DNA of 64,000 nt from Halorussus litoreus (GCF_003382685.1 NZ_QLVG01000017.1:47599-111598); one strand, 5' to 3'. Shown: positions 34,997 to 43,573, counted from the first letter of the stretch. Program-made: numbers and translations. The notes: generated from the letters alone by a model not told the origin.

Positions 34997-37083
34997 AAGT
35001 CGAGTCCGTCGCCTAATTCTTCAGACCAGTACAGTTCGCCGTCGTATATAACCGGGGCTTTGGCGCGATCCAGGAAGGTCAAAAGTTCGTCGCGATTGAA
35101 CTCCAGTGTTTGCTTCGTCCCTTGGAGGCGGAACTCCTCGTAGTCCTCGTGAAAGATCTGGTAGATCGAACCGTTGTTGTTGACCGACAAGAGTTCGTGC
35201 GTCATCTCGTAGGAGCCGTCGCTTCGCTCGTCGACCGTCAAGAGGACTGGGAACCGGTTGTCCGCCTGCGTGAGGACGTGTGTCCCGTCCCCGACCACCG
35301 CGTAGTCCTTTCCCATCATGATGCGTCGGCGCGCGAACCTGAGTGCGAGGTCGATGTTGAACCCGTTGACGAGAAGTTGGGCGAACGCCACGCCGACCTT
35401 CGCCGCCTGCTTGTTCAGGACCTTCGTGAACGTGACCGCACCGGCGACACTCCCTTTCTCGATCAGATCTCTTCCTTCGTAATAGGACCCGCAGGCGTTC
35501 AGGAAGAACGTCTGGACGTTGCTCTCCTCTATGTTCGAAACAGCGAGATTTCCGTTGCGACAGCGCAGGCCGCCTTCTTCGCAGTGACCGATGTAATGGA
35601 CGAAGTCGTGGGAAGACTCGAACACATCGGTCAACTCGTCCTTCGAGAGGTGTTCTCGAACCGTTACGTCGAGCGGAAGCTGTTTGGCGCGCCGCTTGTA
35701 GATCTCCGCGACGCTCTCGTGTTCGTCCACCATCTCCTCGTCGTTGAGAATCACCGAGATGTCGATGTCCCCGCCGTCGTTGTCGAGGTACTTGAATCGA
35801 TTCTCGTACGCCTGGGGCACCACCTTGAACACGTCTATCGGAACGCCGTCGGCCACCCACCCGTTCACCCGGCCCTCGTGGAGCACCGGGTCCCGTCTAT
35901 CGACGGACTTCACTGGTCCCGTCCCCGCTCGCGTAGGTTCCCGTCCGTTCGACGGTCGGGAGCCATTGCCACGGTAGAAGTCGTCTATCGACTTGTTCAG
36001 CAGTTCGTCCTTCTCGAGGTCGGTGGACTCGGGCAGGTAGACGAGGCCAAGATTGTTGAGGAGATACGGGAGCAGTTCGATACGGTCGGGTGACGGGTCG
36101 ACGTGAAAGGCCAGATGCCACTCCGGAAACTCGTCGTCGATGCGTTCGTACGGCGTGTCGAGATACGTCGCTAGTTGCTCCGCCGGACTGGCGTGATACG
36201 CCGCTTCGCTGTCGAGCCCGACGTCGTCGAGCAGCGACAGCTCCGAGAGATTCCAGCTGTACTCGGCGGCGTTTCGGACGAGACAGTCGAGAAAGAACAC
36301 TCGTCGGAGGAGGTCCGCGACCTCGTGCTGGAATCCGGGAAGCGGTGCGAGCTGGTACTCGACCCCGGCTTCGGGGGCCCGAAGCACGGGCATCCGACGA
36401 TCTTCGACGCTCATCTCTGCCTGCAGGTAGTACGCCAGGGGCGCGGCGACGAACGAGTACTTCAACGAATCGGGAACGGCGAGTTCGATCCCGACGTCGA
36501 AACGCTGGTCAACTACGGCATCGGGGATGTCGGTCGAACCCAGTTCGACTCGCGGCGGATGGCCCCGGAGCGACGGGTACGAACGCATCGAACCGGTCGT
36601 CTTGTGCGACGAGGAGAGGTGGGAGACCGCGGTCGCCACGCCGTCCGCTGTCTCCGGTATCGTGATCGTGTCGACCGGTTCCTCGTGACGGCTCCGAAAC
36701 CCGAACGTCACGAGCGTTGGCTCGGGAAACGACACGTAGAGTTCGTTGAAGTCGTCGGTCTTCTCGACTGTGGCAGAGCCAGAGAACCGAACGTACAGCT
36801 TGATGTTGAGGCTGATGTCGAGCAGGTACTCGCTCGGCGGGAGGGTCAGCGGCTCGGAATCGGCACCGTGTTCGTGCTCCTGCCCGGACTGGAGATCCGT
36901 CACCTTCACCAGCGCCGCGAGGACGCGTAGCTCCGAGACGTACCCCGAAACCGTCTCGTCCAGCGGCCGGTCGATGTCGTAGCCCGCGTCCGCGTGGGTC
37001 CACCCTTCGGTGTCGATAGAGACTTCCGTCTTCGTGCGATCGAATACGCGCAACCCGGACTCCGTCTCCTCCCACTCGATCAT
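34993..37083 (-). CDS. CHAT/caspase-like protein
   Basis: A 696-residue protein. The C-terminal ~280 residues look like a CHAT (caspase-like) domain: His500 in FVHYIGHCEEGG and Cys531 in TFFLNACGSYYEG form the expected dyad, followed by VAGAVTFTKVLNKQAAKVG. The N-terminal ~400 residues are an unrecognised beta-rich module (EYLLDISLNIKLYVRFSG; LAPLPGFQHEVADLLRRVFF). The ATG at 37083 is preceded by a TATA box (37115-37126, minus strand); a TTG further up is less likely. CHAT proteases act in defence and programmed cell death in other systems; the role here is inferred only. Confidence 0.8.
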   Translation of the reverse strand: MIEWEETESGLRVFDRTKTEVSIDTEGWTHADAGYDIDRPLDETVSGYVSELRVLAALVKVTDLQSGQEHEHGADSEPLTLPPSEYLLDISLNIKLYVRFSGSATVEKTDDFNELYVSFPEPTLVTFGFRSRHEEPVDTITIPETADGVATAVSHLSSSHKTTGSMRSYPSLRGHPPRVELGSTDIPDAVVDQRFDVGIELAVPDSLKYSFVAAPLAYYLQAEMSVEDRRMPVLRAPEAGVEYQLAPLPGFQHEVADLLRRVFFLDCLVRNAAEYSWNLSELSLLDDVGLDSEAAYHASPAEQLATYLDTPYERIDDEFPEWHLAFHVDPSPDRIELLPYLLNNLGLVYLPESTDLEKDELLNKSIDDFYRGNGSRPSNGREPTRAGTGPVKSVDRRDPVLHEGRVNGWVADGVPIDVFKVVPQAYENRFKYLDNDGGDIDISVILNDEEMVDEHESVAEIYKRRAKQLPLDVTVREHLSKDELTDVFESSHDFVHYIGHCEEGGLRCRNGNLAVSNIEESNVQTFFLNACGSYYEGRDLIEKGSVAGAVTFTKVLNKQAAKVGVAFAQLLVNGFNIDLALRFARRRIMMGKDYAVVGDGTHVLTQADNRFPVLLTVDERSDGSYEMTHELLSVNNNGSIYQIFHEDYEEFRLQGTKQTLEFNRDELLTFLDRAKAPVIYDGELYWSEELGDGLDF

Positions 37084-37114
37084 GTCGGCGGTGTACAACG
37101 TTTCTCACCGGGCG

Positions 37115-37126
37115 CTTATATTTTTA
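37115..37126 (-). promoter_or_regulatory. TATA box of the CHAT gene
   Basis: On the minus strand it reads TAAAAATATAAG, about 37 nt before the ATG at 37083. A separate TATA (GCTTATAC, 37155-37162) serves glyA on the plus strand, so the two promoters are back to back. Confidence 0.6.
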
Positions 37127-37185
37127 TCGACGCTATCGTAGCCGGGAAAGGTAAGCTTATACGCCGGGCGAGCCGAATTTCCGAC

Positions 37186-38433
37186 ATGGACTACGACCGG
37201 GTCAGCGAGGTCGACCCCGCGGTAGGTGAGGCGCTCGAAGCCGAACGCGACCGCCAGCGGCAGACGCTGGAGATGATCGCAAGCGAGAACCACGTCAGCG
37301 AGGCGGTCATGGCAGCGCAGGGAAGCGTGCTCACCAACAAGTACGCCGAGGGGTATCCGGGATCACGCTACTACGGGGGTTGTGAACACGTCGACACCGT
37401 CGAGCGACTGGCAATCGAGCGCGCCGAAGAACTCTGGGAAGCCGAGCACGTCAACGTCCAGCCCCACTCGGGCACGCAGGCCAACATGGCGGTGTACTTC
37501 GCCATGCTCGACCCCGGCGACAAGATCCTGTCGCTGGACCTGACCCACGGCGGCCACCTCAGCCACGGCCACCACGCCAACTTCACGGGCCAGCTCTACG
37601 AGGTCGAGCAGTACGAGGTCGACCCCGAGACGGGATACCTCGACTACGAGGCACTGCGCGAGCACGCCGAGGAGTTCGAGCCGGACATCGTCGTGTCGGG
37701 CTACTCGGCGTACCCCCGCGAGGTCGAGTGGGAGACGATCCAGGAGGCCGCCGACGCGGTCGACGCCTACCACCTCGCGGACATCGCCCACATCACGGGG
37801 CTGGTCGCCGCCGGCGAACACCCCTCGCCGGTCGGCGTCGCCGACTTCGTCACGGGCTCGACGCACAAGACCATCCGGGCCGGCCGCGGCGGCATCGTCA
37901 TGTGCGACGAGGAGTACGCCGACGCGATCGACTCGGCCGTCATCCCCGGGATGCAGGGCGGACCTCTGATGCACAATATCGCCGGCAAGGCGGTCGGGTT
38001 CAAAGAGGCTCTCACCCCGGAGTTCGAGGAATACGCCGAGCAGACCGTCGCGAACGCCCGCGCGCTGGGCGAGCGCCTGCAGGAGCACGGCTTCGGCCTC
38101 GTCTCCGGCGGCACCGACACTCACCTCGTGCTCGTGGACCTCCGCGAGTCCCACGAGGACGTGACCGGCAAGGACGCCGAGGAGGCCCTGGAGGACGTGG
38201 GCATCGTCCTGAACGCCAACACCGTGCCGGGCGAGACGCGCTCGCCGTTCGTGACCAGCGGGATTCGGGCTGGGACCCCGGCGCTCACCACGCGCGGGTT
38301 CGACGAGGAGGACTGCCGGTACGTCGGCGACCTCATCGCCGAAGTGGTCGGCAACGTCGACGACGACGACGTGAAGGGCGAGGTCGCCGAGCAGGTTCAG
38401 GAACTCTGCGAGGCGAATCCGCTGTACGAGTAG
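37186..38433 (+). CDS. glyA: Serine hydroxymethyltransferase
   Basis: A 415-residue PLP enzyme that converts serine and a tetrahydrofolate-type carrier to glycine and the methylene form. LEMIASENHVSEAVMAAQGS and the PLP-lysine motif TGSTHKTIRAGRGG are diagnostic; HSGTQANMAVYFAMLDPGD is also conserved. TATA 28 nt before the ATG at 37186 marks a leaderless start; the frame extends upstream through the promoter but this is not coding. folD follows on the same strand after 252 bp. Confidence 0.96.
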   Translation: MDYDRVSEVDPAVGEALEAERDRQRQTLEMIASENHVSEAVMAAQGSVLTNKYAEGYPGSRYYGGCEHVDTVERLAIERAEELWEAEHVNVQPHSGTQANMAVYFAMLDPGDKILSLDLTHGGHLSHGHHANFTGQLYEVEQYEVDPETGYLDYEALREHAEEFEPDIVVSGYSAYPREVEWETIQEAADAVDAYHLADIAHITGLVAAGEHPSPVGVADFVTGSTHKTIRAGRGGIVMCDEEYADAIDSAVIPGMQGGPLMHNIAGKAVGFKEALTPEFEEYAEQTVANARALGERLQEHGFGLVSGGTDTHLVLVDLRESHEDVTGKDAEEALEDVGIVLNANTVPGETRSPFVTSGIRAGTPALTTRGFDEEDCRYVGDLIAEVVGNVDDDDVKGEVAEQVQELCEANPLYE

Positions 38434-38685
38434 TTCCGACCCAGCCCGTTATTCGAGTCGTCCAGCGTCAGTCCTATCGCTCGTCCGGAATTTAGCGACG
38501 TATGGTCTCGGTTCTTATCCGAAACCGGTCATTACCTTTTAACGTGGCGTCCCGAATTCCACTCCGCGACCGAGGCCAAACTGCCGACGATGGAATTGCA
38601 AGAACGTGCATCAAATAGTGATTCGGGAGCGGGAAATGGGCACGAACCCGAGGGTTGAAATGGTTCGGCGCCTCATCTTCCGACA

Positions 38686-39579
38686 ATGACAGAGGTTATC
38701 GACGGCAACGCGGTGGCCGCGGAGATGCGGTCCGCGCTCACGGACGGCATCGAGACGCTTTCCGACGCCGGCGTCCGACCCGGACTCGCCACGGTGTTGA
38801 TGAGCGACGACCCCGCGAGTGAGACGTACGTCTCGATGAAACAGCGCGACTGCGAGGAGGTCGGCATCGAGGGCATCCACGTCGAGCTCGACCCCGACGC
38901 GCCCGCCGAGGAGCTGTTCGACACCGTCGCGGACCTCAACGACGATCCCGAGGTCCACGGCATCCTCGTCCAGATGCCGCTCCCTGACCACGTGGACGAC
39001 CGGGACGTCATCCGGGCTATCGACCCGGCGAAGGATGTGGACGGCTTCCACCCAGAGAACGTCGGCCGACTCGTCGCCGGGAACCCGCGATTCAAGCCCT
39101 GCACGCCCCACGGCGTCCAGAAGCTCCTCGAATCCGCCGACGTTGACACCGAGGGCAAGGACGTGACCATCGTCGGCCGGTCGAACATCGTGGGCAAACC
39201 GCTGGCGAACCTGCTCGTCCAGAAGACCGACCTCGGCAACGCGACCGTCACGCTGTGTCACTCCCGGACGACCGACCTCGCGGAAAAGACCCGCCGGGCC
39301 GACATCATGGTCGCAGCCGCGGGCGTCCCAGAGATGGTCGACGGGTCGATGCTCTCGGAGAGCACGGTCGTCGTGGACGTTGGCATCAACCGCGTCGACG
39401 CGGACACCGACAAGGGGTACGAACTCGTCGGCGACGTGGAGTACGAGAGCGCCGCCGAGAAAGCCAGCGCCATCACGCCGGTCCCCGGCGGCGTCGGCCC
39501 GATGACTCGCGCGATGTTGCTGTACAACACCGTGAAGGCCGCGAGTCAACAGGAATCCGTCGACGTGGAACTGCCCTGA
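38686..39579 (+). CDS. folD: Bifunctional methylenetetrahydrofolate dehydrogenase/cyclohydrolase
   Basis: A 297-residue FolD that oxidises methylene-tetrahydrofolate and hydrolyses the methenyl form to formyl-tetrahydrofolate. SETYVSMKQRDCEEVGIE contains the catalytic Lys; QMPLPDHVDDRDVI, GRSNIVGKPLANLL and PVPGGVGPMTRAML are signatures. With glyA upstream this is a one-carbon unit; the methionine synthase pair at 4.0-6.1 kb may draw on the same pool if its donor is a folate. Confidence 0.95.
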   Translation: MTEVIDGNAVAAEMRSALTDGIETLSDAGVRPGLATVLMSDDPASETYVSMKQRDCEEVGIEGIHVELDPDAPAEELFDTVADLNDDPEVHGILVQMPLPDHVDDRDVIRAIDPAKDVDGFHPENVGRLVAGNPRFKPCTPHGVQKLLESADVDTEGKDVTIVGRSNIVGKPLANLLVQKTDLGNATVTLCHSRTTDLAEKTRRADIMVAAAGVPEMVDGSMLSESTVVVDVGINRVDADTDKGYELVGDVEYESAAEKASAITPVPGGVGPMTRAMLLYNTVKAASQQESVDVELP

Positions 39580-39634
39580 GACGCGACTTCTCTGTAAATT
39601 CTCCCCACCGACGCTTTCGAGTTAGTTGCCCCGC

Positions 39635-40561
39635 TCACTCGTCCGACGCGTTGACCATCGCCTTCCACGTCGCGGCGTCGACCACGCCGTCGTCGTCGAG
39701 GTTCATCCCGCGCTGGAACTGTCCGACCGCCGCCCTCGTAGCGTCGGTGTCACCGCTTTCGGGGGCCACGTCGTAGCCGAGCAGGCGGTCGAGCACGTGC
39801 TCGACCGCGTAAGTCGCCCAGTCGGAGGTCCCACGGTCGGGACCGACGGTCACGCACAGCGCCTCCCACGTGTTCGGGCCGGCGACTCCGTCGACAGTGA
39901 GGCCGTGCTCGTCCTGGAACACTTCGACCGCTCCGGCCGTCTCGGGACCGTACTTTCCGTCGTGGTACTCGAGGTCGTGACCGTGGAACTCGAGGAGGTG
40001 CTGAACCACGTAGGTCGCCTCGTTCTCGGTGTCCACGTTCGCGGAGTAGACCGGCCACTCGTCCGAGCGCCCGCCGCGGGGGTTCTCGACGTGGTCGGCC
40101 AGCGTGTTCATCACGCCGCAGATGCTCTCGGCCCACTGGTCGTCGGTCGCGTACTTCACGTTCATGCCGTCGAGTGTCGGGCCGTTGTAGTGGTCGCCGC
40201 CCTCGGTGAGGTACTCCTCGCGGACGTACGACATCGCGTGCCGGGTGCAGTCCGCGAACGAGTCGAACCCGTGGGCCATCTCCTCGGGTGCGACGTCGAA
40301 CGCGCCGAACCCGTAGAGGTTGTTCTTCTCCCGGACGATATCGCCGAGTTCGCCCCACCCGGTCTCGATGACGGCGTGGGCCGCCATGTACAGTTCGTTG
40401 ATGCCCAACTCGTCGGCCACCTCGACCCAGACTTCACCGAGTCCGACGAGCGGACACTCGCCGTGCGCGGACAGGATCGCGTCGTCGAGGTCGTCGCCCG
40501 TCAGACTGCCGTCGTCGTGTCTGTCCCGGAGGTCGGTCCGGACGGTGTACTGGTCTGCCAT
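39635..40561 (-). CDS. GH73-type peptidoglycan hydrolase with PG-binding domains
   Basis: A 308-residue protein. Residues ~35-165 form a glucosaminidase-like lysozyme domain: Glu66 in MAAHAVIETGWGEL is the likely catalytic acid and KNNLYGFGAFD matches the GH73 core. Two peptidoglycan-binding-1 repeats follow (GKYGPETAGAVEVFQDEHGL; a second near residues 255-305 with AAVGQFQRGMNLDDDGVV). The substrate is bacterial murein, which haloarchaea lack, so an attack role on bacteria, or a re-used activity, is inferred. No signal peptide is visible. A TATA box at 40583-40596 gives a leaderless transcript. Confidence 0.85.
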   Translation of the reverse strand: MADQYTVRTDLRDRHDDGSLTGDDLDDAILSAHGECPLVGLGEVWVEVADELGINELYMAAHAVIETGWGELGDIVREKNNLYGFGAFDVAPEEMAHGFDSFADCTRHAMSYVREEYLTEGGDHYNGPTLDGMNVKYATDDQWAESICGVMNTLADHVENPRGGRSDEWPVYSANVDTENEATYVVQHLLEFHGHDLEYHDGKYGPETAGAVEVFQDEHGLTVDGVAGPNTWEALCVTVGPDRGTSDWATYAVEHVLDRLLGYDVAPESGDTDATRAAVGQFQRGMNLDDDGVVDAATWKAMVNASDE

Positions 40562-40582
40562 CGGTCGGCTGTCGAACAGGAG

Positions 40583-40596
40583 TTTATTAGTATTTT
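40583..40596 (-). promoter_or_regulatory. TATA box of the peptidoglycan hydrolase gene
   Basis: On the minus strand AAAATACTAATAAA, centred about 27 nt before the ATG at 40561. The surrounding 40 bp are AT-rich. Confidence 0.6.
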
Positions 40597-40732
40597 CCCT
40601 ACGTATCTATAGTAGAATTAAGCCTGGATTATTAGAGGAACCGCTGGGGCTCGACTGGATCCACGACGCAGTTGCGGCCATCAGTGACGACCCCGGGCGA
40701 CGTTCGAGAAGTAGTCCCGGAGCGGTCGCCAG

Positions 40733-41476
40733 TCACACGCGAAGTCGTTCGAAACGGTCGCGCGCGCTCGCCAGCGCGTCCGCGTCACCTTCTGCGAGGT
40801 ACTGGCCCACCTCGCGAGCGGCGGCTACGAGCAGGTCGGCAGTTTCGGGGGTCACGTCGCCGTCGAGCGCCCGCACGCGCCTGACGTGCGAGTCGAGCGT
40901 TTCGAGCGCGTCGCGGCCTGCCTCCTCCCCAATCCCCGCGGACTCGGCGTCCGTCTCGTCGAGCCAGTCGGCCATTTCCCCGCGGTACTCCCCGGCCGCG
41001 TCGGTGGCGGCCAGCCCGCGGATGGGACGCATCGACTCGGGCACCTCGGCCGCGTCCGGGCGCTGGTCCTCCTCGCTGTCTGCCTGCCGGAGGAGTGCGA
41101 GGAAGTACCACTCTTCGTCGTCGCTGAGGTCGAGTCCTCGACCCACCACGTCGGCGGCGTGGCGGAGCTCCAGCGCCGCGAGGTAGGTGGCATCGAGCGC
41201 GAGGAGGTCGCCGCCCCGCACGAACCCGCGCTTGCGGACGTACTCCCGGGCGAGGTCGCCTGCGCGGTCCGCGACCTCGCGGAGCGGCTGGACGTCGACG
41301 AGTTCCCGGGCGTCGCTCAGGTCGAGGTCGGCCGGGCTATCGGTGTGGAGCCTGCGCTCGCCCTCGACGCCGACGCTCTTGAGGCTCCCGCAGTCCGGGC
41401 ACTCGACGCTCCCGGTGTCGTAGTAAGACCACCGCGCCCCGCAGTCCCTGCACTCGCGCTGGCCGCGAACTTTCAT
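40733..41476 (-). CDS. Zinc-ribbon protein of unknown function
   Basis: A 247-residue protein. It starts MKVRGQRECRDCGARWSYYD with a partner pair in VECPDCGSLKSVG, a zinc ribbon like that of TFIIB-type proteins. The rest is helical and acidic, with ALDATYLAALELRHAADVVG and SARDRFERLRV. I chose the ATG at 41476 because the ribbon begins at once; an upstream extension has unrelated composition. No function can be assigned. Confidence 0.75.
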   Translation of the reverse strand: MKVRGQRECRDCGARWSYYDTGSVECPDCGSLKSVGVEGERRLHTDSPADLDLSDARELVDVQPLREVADRAGDLAREYVRKRGFVRGGDLLALDATYLAALELRHAADVVGRGLDLSDDEEWYFLALLRQADSEEDQRPDAAEVPESMRPIRGLAATDAAGEYRGEMADWLDETDAESAGIGEEAGRDALETLDSHVRRVRALDGDVTPETADLLVAAAREVGQYLAEGDADALASARDRFERLRV

Positions 41477-41576
41477 GGGTCGCGGTTGGGCCCCGCGACA
41501 CAAAACGATCGTGGACTCGCGCGGGAGCGAAGCAGTCGCCCCGCACCGAGGAGACCGCAGGTCCAACTGAAAACTT

Positions 41577-41855
41577 ATGCCGTCGAGTTACGAGGAGCCC
41601 CGCATGGACGACGGCGACGAGCGCCCGCTCGTCAGGTTCCGGATGCCGGTCTCCGAGGACTACTGGCGGGAGTACGGCGTCCCCCTCGCTCTTTTGCTCG
41701 GCACGCTCGGAGCCGCGGCGGTGGTGGCCGCGCGCGAACTCGACGACGGTCTCGTCGTCGGCGCGACGGTCGTCGGCCTGTCGGTCGGGGCCGTGCTGGC
41801 GGGCCTGCTGGTGTACAACGTCGTCGTGATCGCTCTGCTCGTCGCACAGCGGTGA
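41577..41855 (+). CDS. Small two-helix membrane protein
   Basis: A 92-residue protein: a charged N-terminal third, then two hydrophobic helices (PLALLLGTLGAAAVVAA; GLSVGAVLAGLLVYNVVVIALL). The ATG at 41577 or at 41604 (MDDGDERPLVR) could be the start. No family recognised. Confidence 0.65.
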   Translation: MPSSYEEPRMDDGDERPLVRFRMPVSEDYWREYGVPLALLLGTLGAAAVVAARELDDGLVVGATVVGLSVGAVLAGLLVYNVVVIALLVAQR

Positions 41856-41923
41856 GATTCGACCGACATCTCGGCATCGCGGACCCCTACGTTTATCATC
41901 CCCGTTCCACTACGGTCGGACGC

Positions 41924-42025
41924 ATGTCGAGTCACAGCCTCCCATCCGAGGCATCCGAGGATAGAGGAAGTCGCCAGTCGGCGGCTGATCGAGAAATTCT
42001 GTGCCGAACGACGACTCCGTTCTGA
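41924..42025 (+). other. Promoter-proximal ATG frame, +1 to the next gene
   Basis: A TATA box (GTTTATCATC, 41891-41900) lies ~29 nt before the ATG at 41924, ideal for a leaderless start. That frame gives 33 codons and ends TGA at 42023-42025. The conserved protein body continues in the +1 frame, which is open from before 41924 through 42536 and reads LIEKFCAERRLRSEPADTET after 41985. Either one base was inserted, or frameshifting occurs, or translation starts later at GTG 42099. Confidence 0.55.
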
Positions 42026-42098
42026 GCCGGCCGACACCGAGACGGACGGTCCCGACCCGAACGAGCCCAGTTCGAGCAGTCCCGACGCCGACCAGTCG

Positions 42099-42536
42099 GT
42101 GTACGAGGAGACGGTCGCGGTCACCGTCGCGGACGACCGCCACCGACTCACCAGAGCCGAGGCCGACCAGCTTCGGCGATCACTCGGCGAGGCGCTGACC
42201 CAGCGCCGGGAGTTCCTGCGCACGGCAGGCACCCACCGCGAGGACGGCAGCTACGTCGTCGAGCGCCGGGGAGCCGACTCCGCGGGCCACCGGAAGGTGT
42301 TCGACTCGTTCGCGGCGCTCGGGCGGCTCTACGAACGCCTGCCCGCCGAGTTCCGCGCCGCGGACGTCGAGCGCTCCGGGCTGACCGGCGGCCGACGACA
42401 TATGCTGGTCCACCACCTCGCGGAGCATCCCGCGTTCGACTGCGAACTGGCGAAGCATCAGCCGCTGACCGCGCGAAAGTGCGGGCGAGGCGCGAAGGAG
42501 GGCGAGACCCACGACGGAGGTGGAGCCGGCGACTGA
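42099..42536 (+). CDS. Haloarchaeal protein, paralog of 53027-53509
   Basis: A 145-residue reading from GTG 42099. It shares with the protein at 53027-53509 a long conserved core: GEALTQRREF.RTAG.HREDG, RRGADSAG, KVFDSFA.LGRL, LPAEF, RRHMLV.H.AEHP.FDC and PLTA. No domain is recognised; the pattern of charged helices suggests a nucleic-acid or protein interaction module, unproven. The true start is uncertain (see 41924-42025). The gene is followed by a family B repeat. Confidence 0.65.
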   Translation: MYEETVAVTVADDRHRLTRAEADQLRRSLGEALTQRREFLRTAGTHREDGSYVVERRGADSAGHRKVFDSFAALGRLYERLPAEFRAADVERSGLTGGRRHMLVHHLAEHPAFDCELAKHQPLTARKCGRGAKEGETHDGGGAGD

Positions 42537-42584
42537 CACCCGAGATGGAACCGCGACCATCCACGTTCTCCATCGTCGCGCGCG

Positions 42585-42676
42585 ATCTGGGGAGGTGTGA
42601 GACCTGCGGTCGCAGTTCGGCCGCGGTGCTGTGCGGTGCCGTGCGGTCTCTCACGTGCCTCGGCAGTAGTTCGCTT
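42585..42676 (+). repeat. Dispersed repeat family B, copy 3
   Basis: From TCTGGGGAGGTGTGAGACC through GCCGTGCGGTCTCTCACG to GCCTCGGCAGTAGTTCGC. It shares the ordered blocks GGGGAGG, GGTCGC, GTGCGGT and CCTCGGCAGTAG with copies at 12347 and 6437. Confidence 0.7.
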
Positions 42677-42782
42677 CTTTAGTAAGAAAATCCGAGTTCC
42701 GAAAGTCAAAGAAGCAATCTGCTGTTGAGATCCAATTCCGAGTCCCACCGAACTCATAATCCCGGAACCCAAACTCCAGCGC

Positions 42783-42929
42783 ATGAGAGACGAAGCAGAG
42801 ATCCGTGAGCAGTACGAGTTCCTGACCGAACACCTCGAGGACGAGGAGATGCGCCACGAGGGCGTCAAGCAGATGTTCACCTACTACAAGCGCGCGCTCG
42901 GCTGGGTGTTGGAGGAAGAACACATCTGA
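42783..42929 (+). CDS. 48-residue charged micro-protein
   Basis: ATG 42783 to TGA 42927-42929. It is helical and charged, starting MRDEAEIREQYEFLTEHLED and ending YKRALGWVLEEEHI. A TATA-like CTCATAATCC (42753-42762) lies ~26 nt upstream, supporting a leaderless gene. Codon use is haloarchaeal. Function unknown. Confidence 0.65.
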   Translation: MRDEAEIREQYEFLTEHLEDEEMRHEGVKQMFTYYKRALGWVLEEEHI

Positions 42930-43279
42930 TCGCGATCCGGCCGCGCTAGAAATCACCGATAGACGCCCTGAAAGAGACGTTCCCTCCCGACACCGGTACG
43001 GGTCACCGGGGGCGTTAGCTTTATAATGTTGGAGCGGGTTTGTTCAGGTGACGCTTCGCTTGGAGGGCCGAAGCGTCAGCGGGGACCAATTCAGGGCGGC
43101 AAGCGGTTCCGCGGGGCGTTTTCACCCCCGCGTTATCCGCTTTCCTTTCCATATCACTTTCCAGAGTATCCGACTCGCTAGTCTCGGATTCGCCGCGATG
43201 CTCACTTGGACTCGTAATTCCTCGTGACGCTTCGTACTCGAAAGTAGTTTCTCGAAAACACACGACGCCGAACAGCCGT
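42930..43279. other. Gene-free interval with a candidate small RNA
   Basis: 350 bp between two small genes. Its centre holds a TATA box and two stable hairpins (see 43050-43150). A minus-strand open frame across 43021-43263 crosses these hairpins and has no family-like features. Confidence 0.55.
43050..43150 (+). ncRNA. Candidate small RNA with two hairpins
   Basis: A TATA box GCTTTATAATG (43018-43028) predicts transcription from about 43050. Hairpin 1 has 10-bp perfect arms (43049-43058 with 43069-43078, TGACGCTTCG). Hairpin 2 has 7-bp arms (43110-43116 with 43126-43132, CGCGGGG). A pyrimidine/U-rich tract (43133-43150) follows and could end transcription. No reading frame fits. The class is unknown and expression is unproven. 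Confidence 0.4.
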
Positions 43280-43573
43280 TTATTCGATCTCCAGCGACGC
43301 GTCCGACGCCGACCCGGACCCGCTGGCGTTCTCGTCCCACTCCAACTCGAACTCGACGCTCAACTCGCCCGACCCGCCGCCGCTGGGCGTCTCGCGCTCG
43401 GCCTTCACCTCGAAGGTGGGCTCCGCGGGCGGGTCGAGCGTCACCGACTGGTCGCCCGCCGACAGCGTGATGTCGCCGCCCGACTCCAGTTTCTCCGCGA
43501 TGGCTCTCAGGTAGGCGGCGGCGTCGTCGCGGCTCGTGCGGCGTTCGGTCTCGAAGAGTACTTCCTCTGGCAT
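43280..43573 (-). CDS. Amphi-Trp domain protein
   Basis: A 97-residue protein starting MPEEVLFETERRTSRDDAAA and carrying VEFELEWDEN, the hallmark of the amphi-Trp family of small prokaryotic proteins with unknown function. A Ser/Gly/Ala-rich segment precedes the C terminus. TATA box GCTTAAAC (43597-43604) 27 nt before the ATG supports a leaderless start. Confidence 0.8.
   Translation of the reverse strand: MPEEVLFETERRTSRDDAAAYLRAIAEKLESGGDITLSAGDQSVTLDPPAEPTFEVKAERETPSGGGSGELSVEFELEWDENASGSGSASDASLEIE

Noticed and set aside
40620..40720. Peptide-like stretch (LEEPLGLDWIHDAVAAISDD) before the hydrolase promoter
   Set aside because: It has no start or stop logic of its own and is too short to call a gene remnant.
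43021..43263. 80-residue minus-strand frame in the candidate small-RNA region
   Set aside because: It overlaps two perfect hairpins and an opposite-strand TATA box; no family features are seen.
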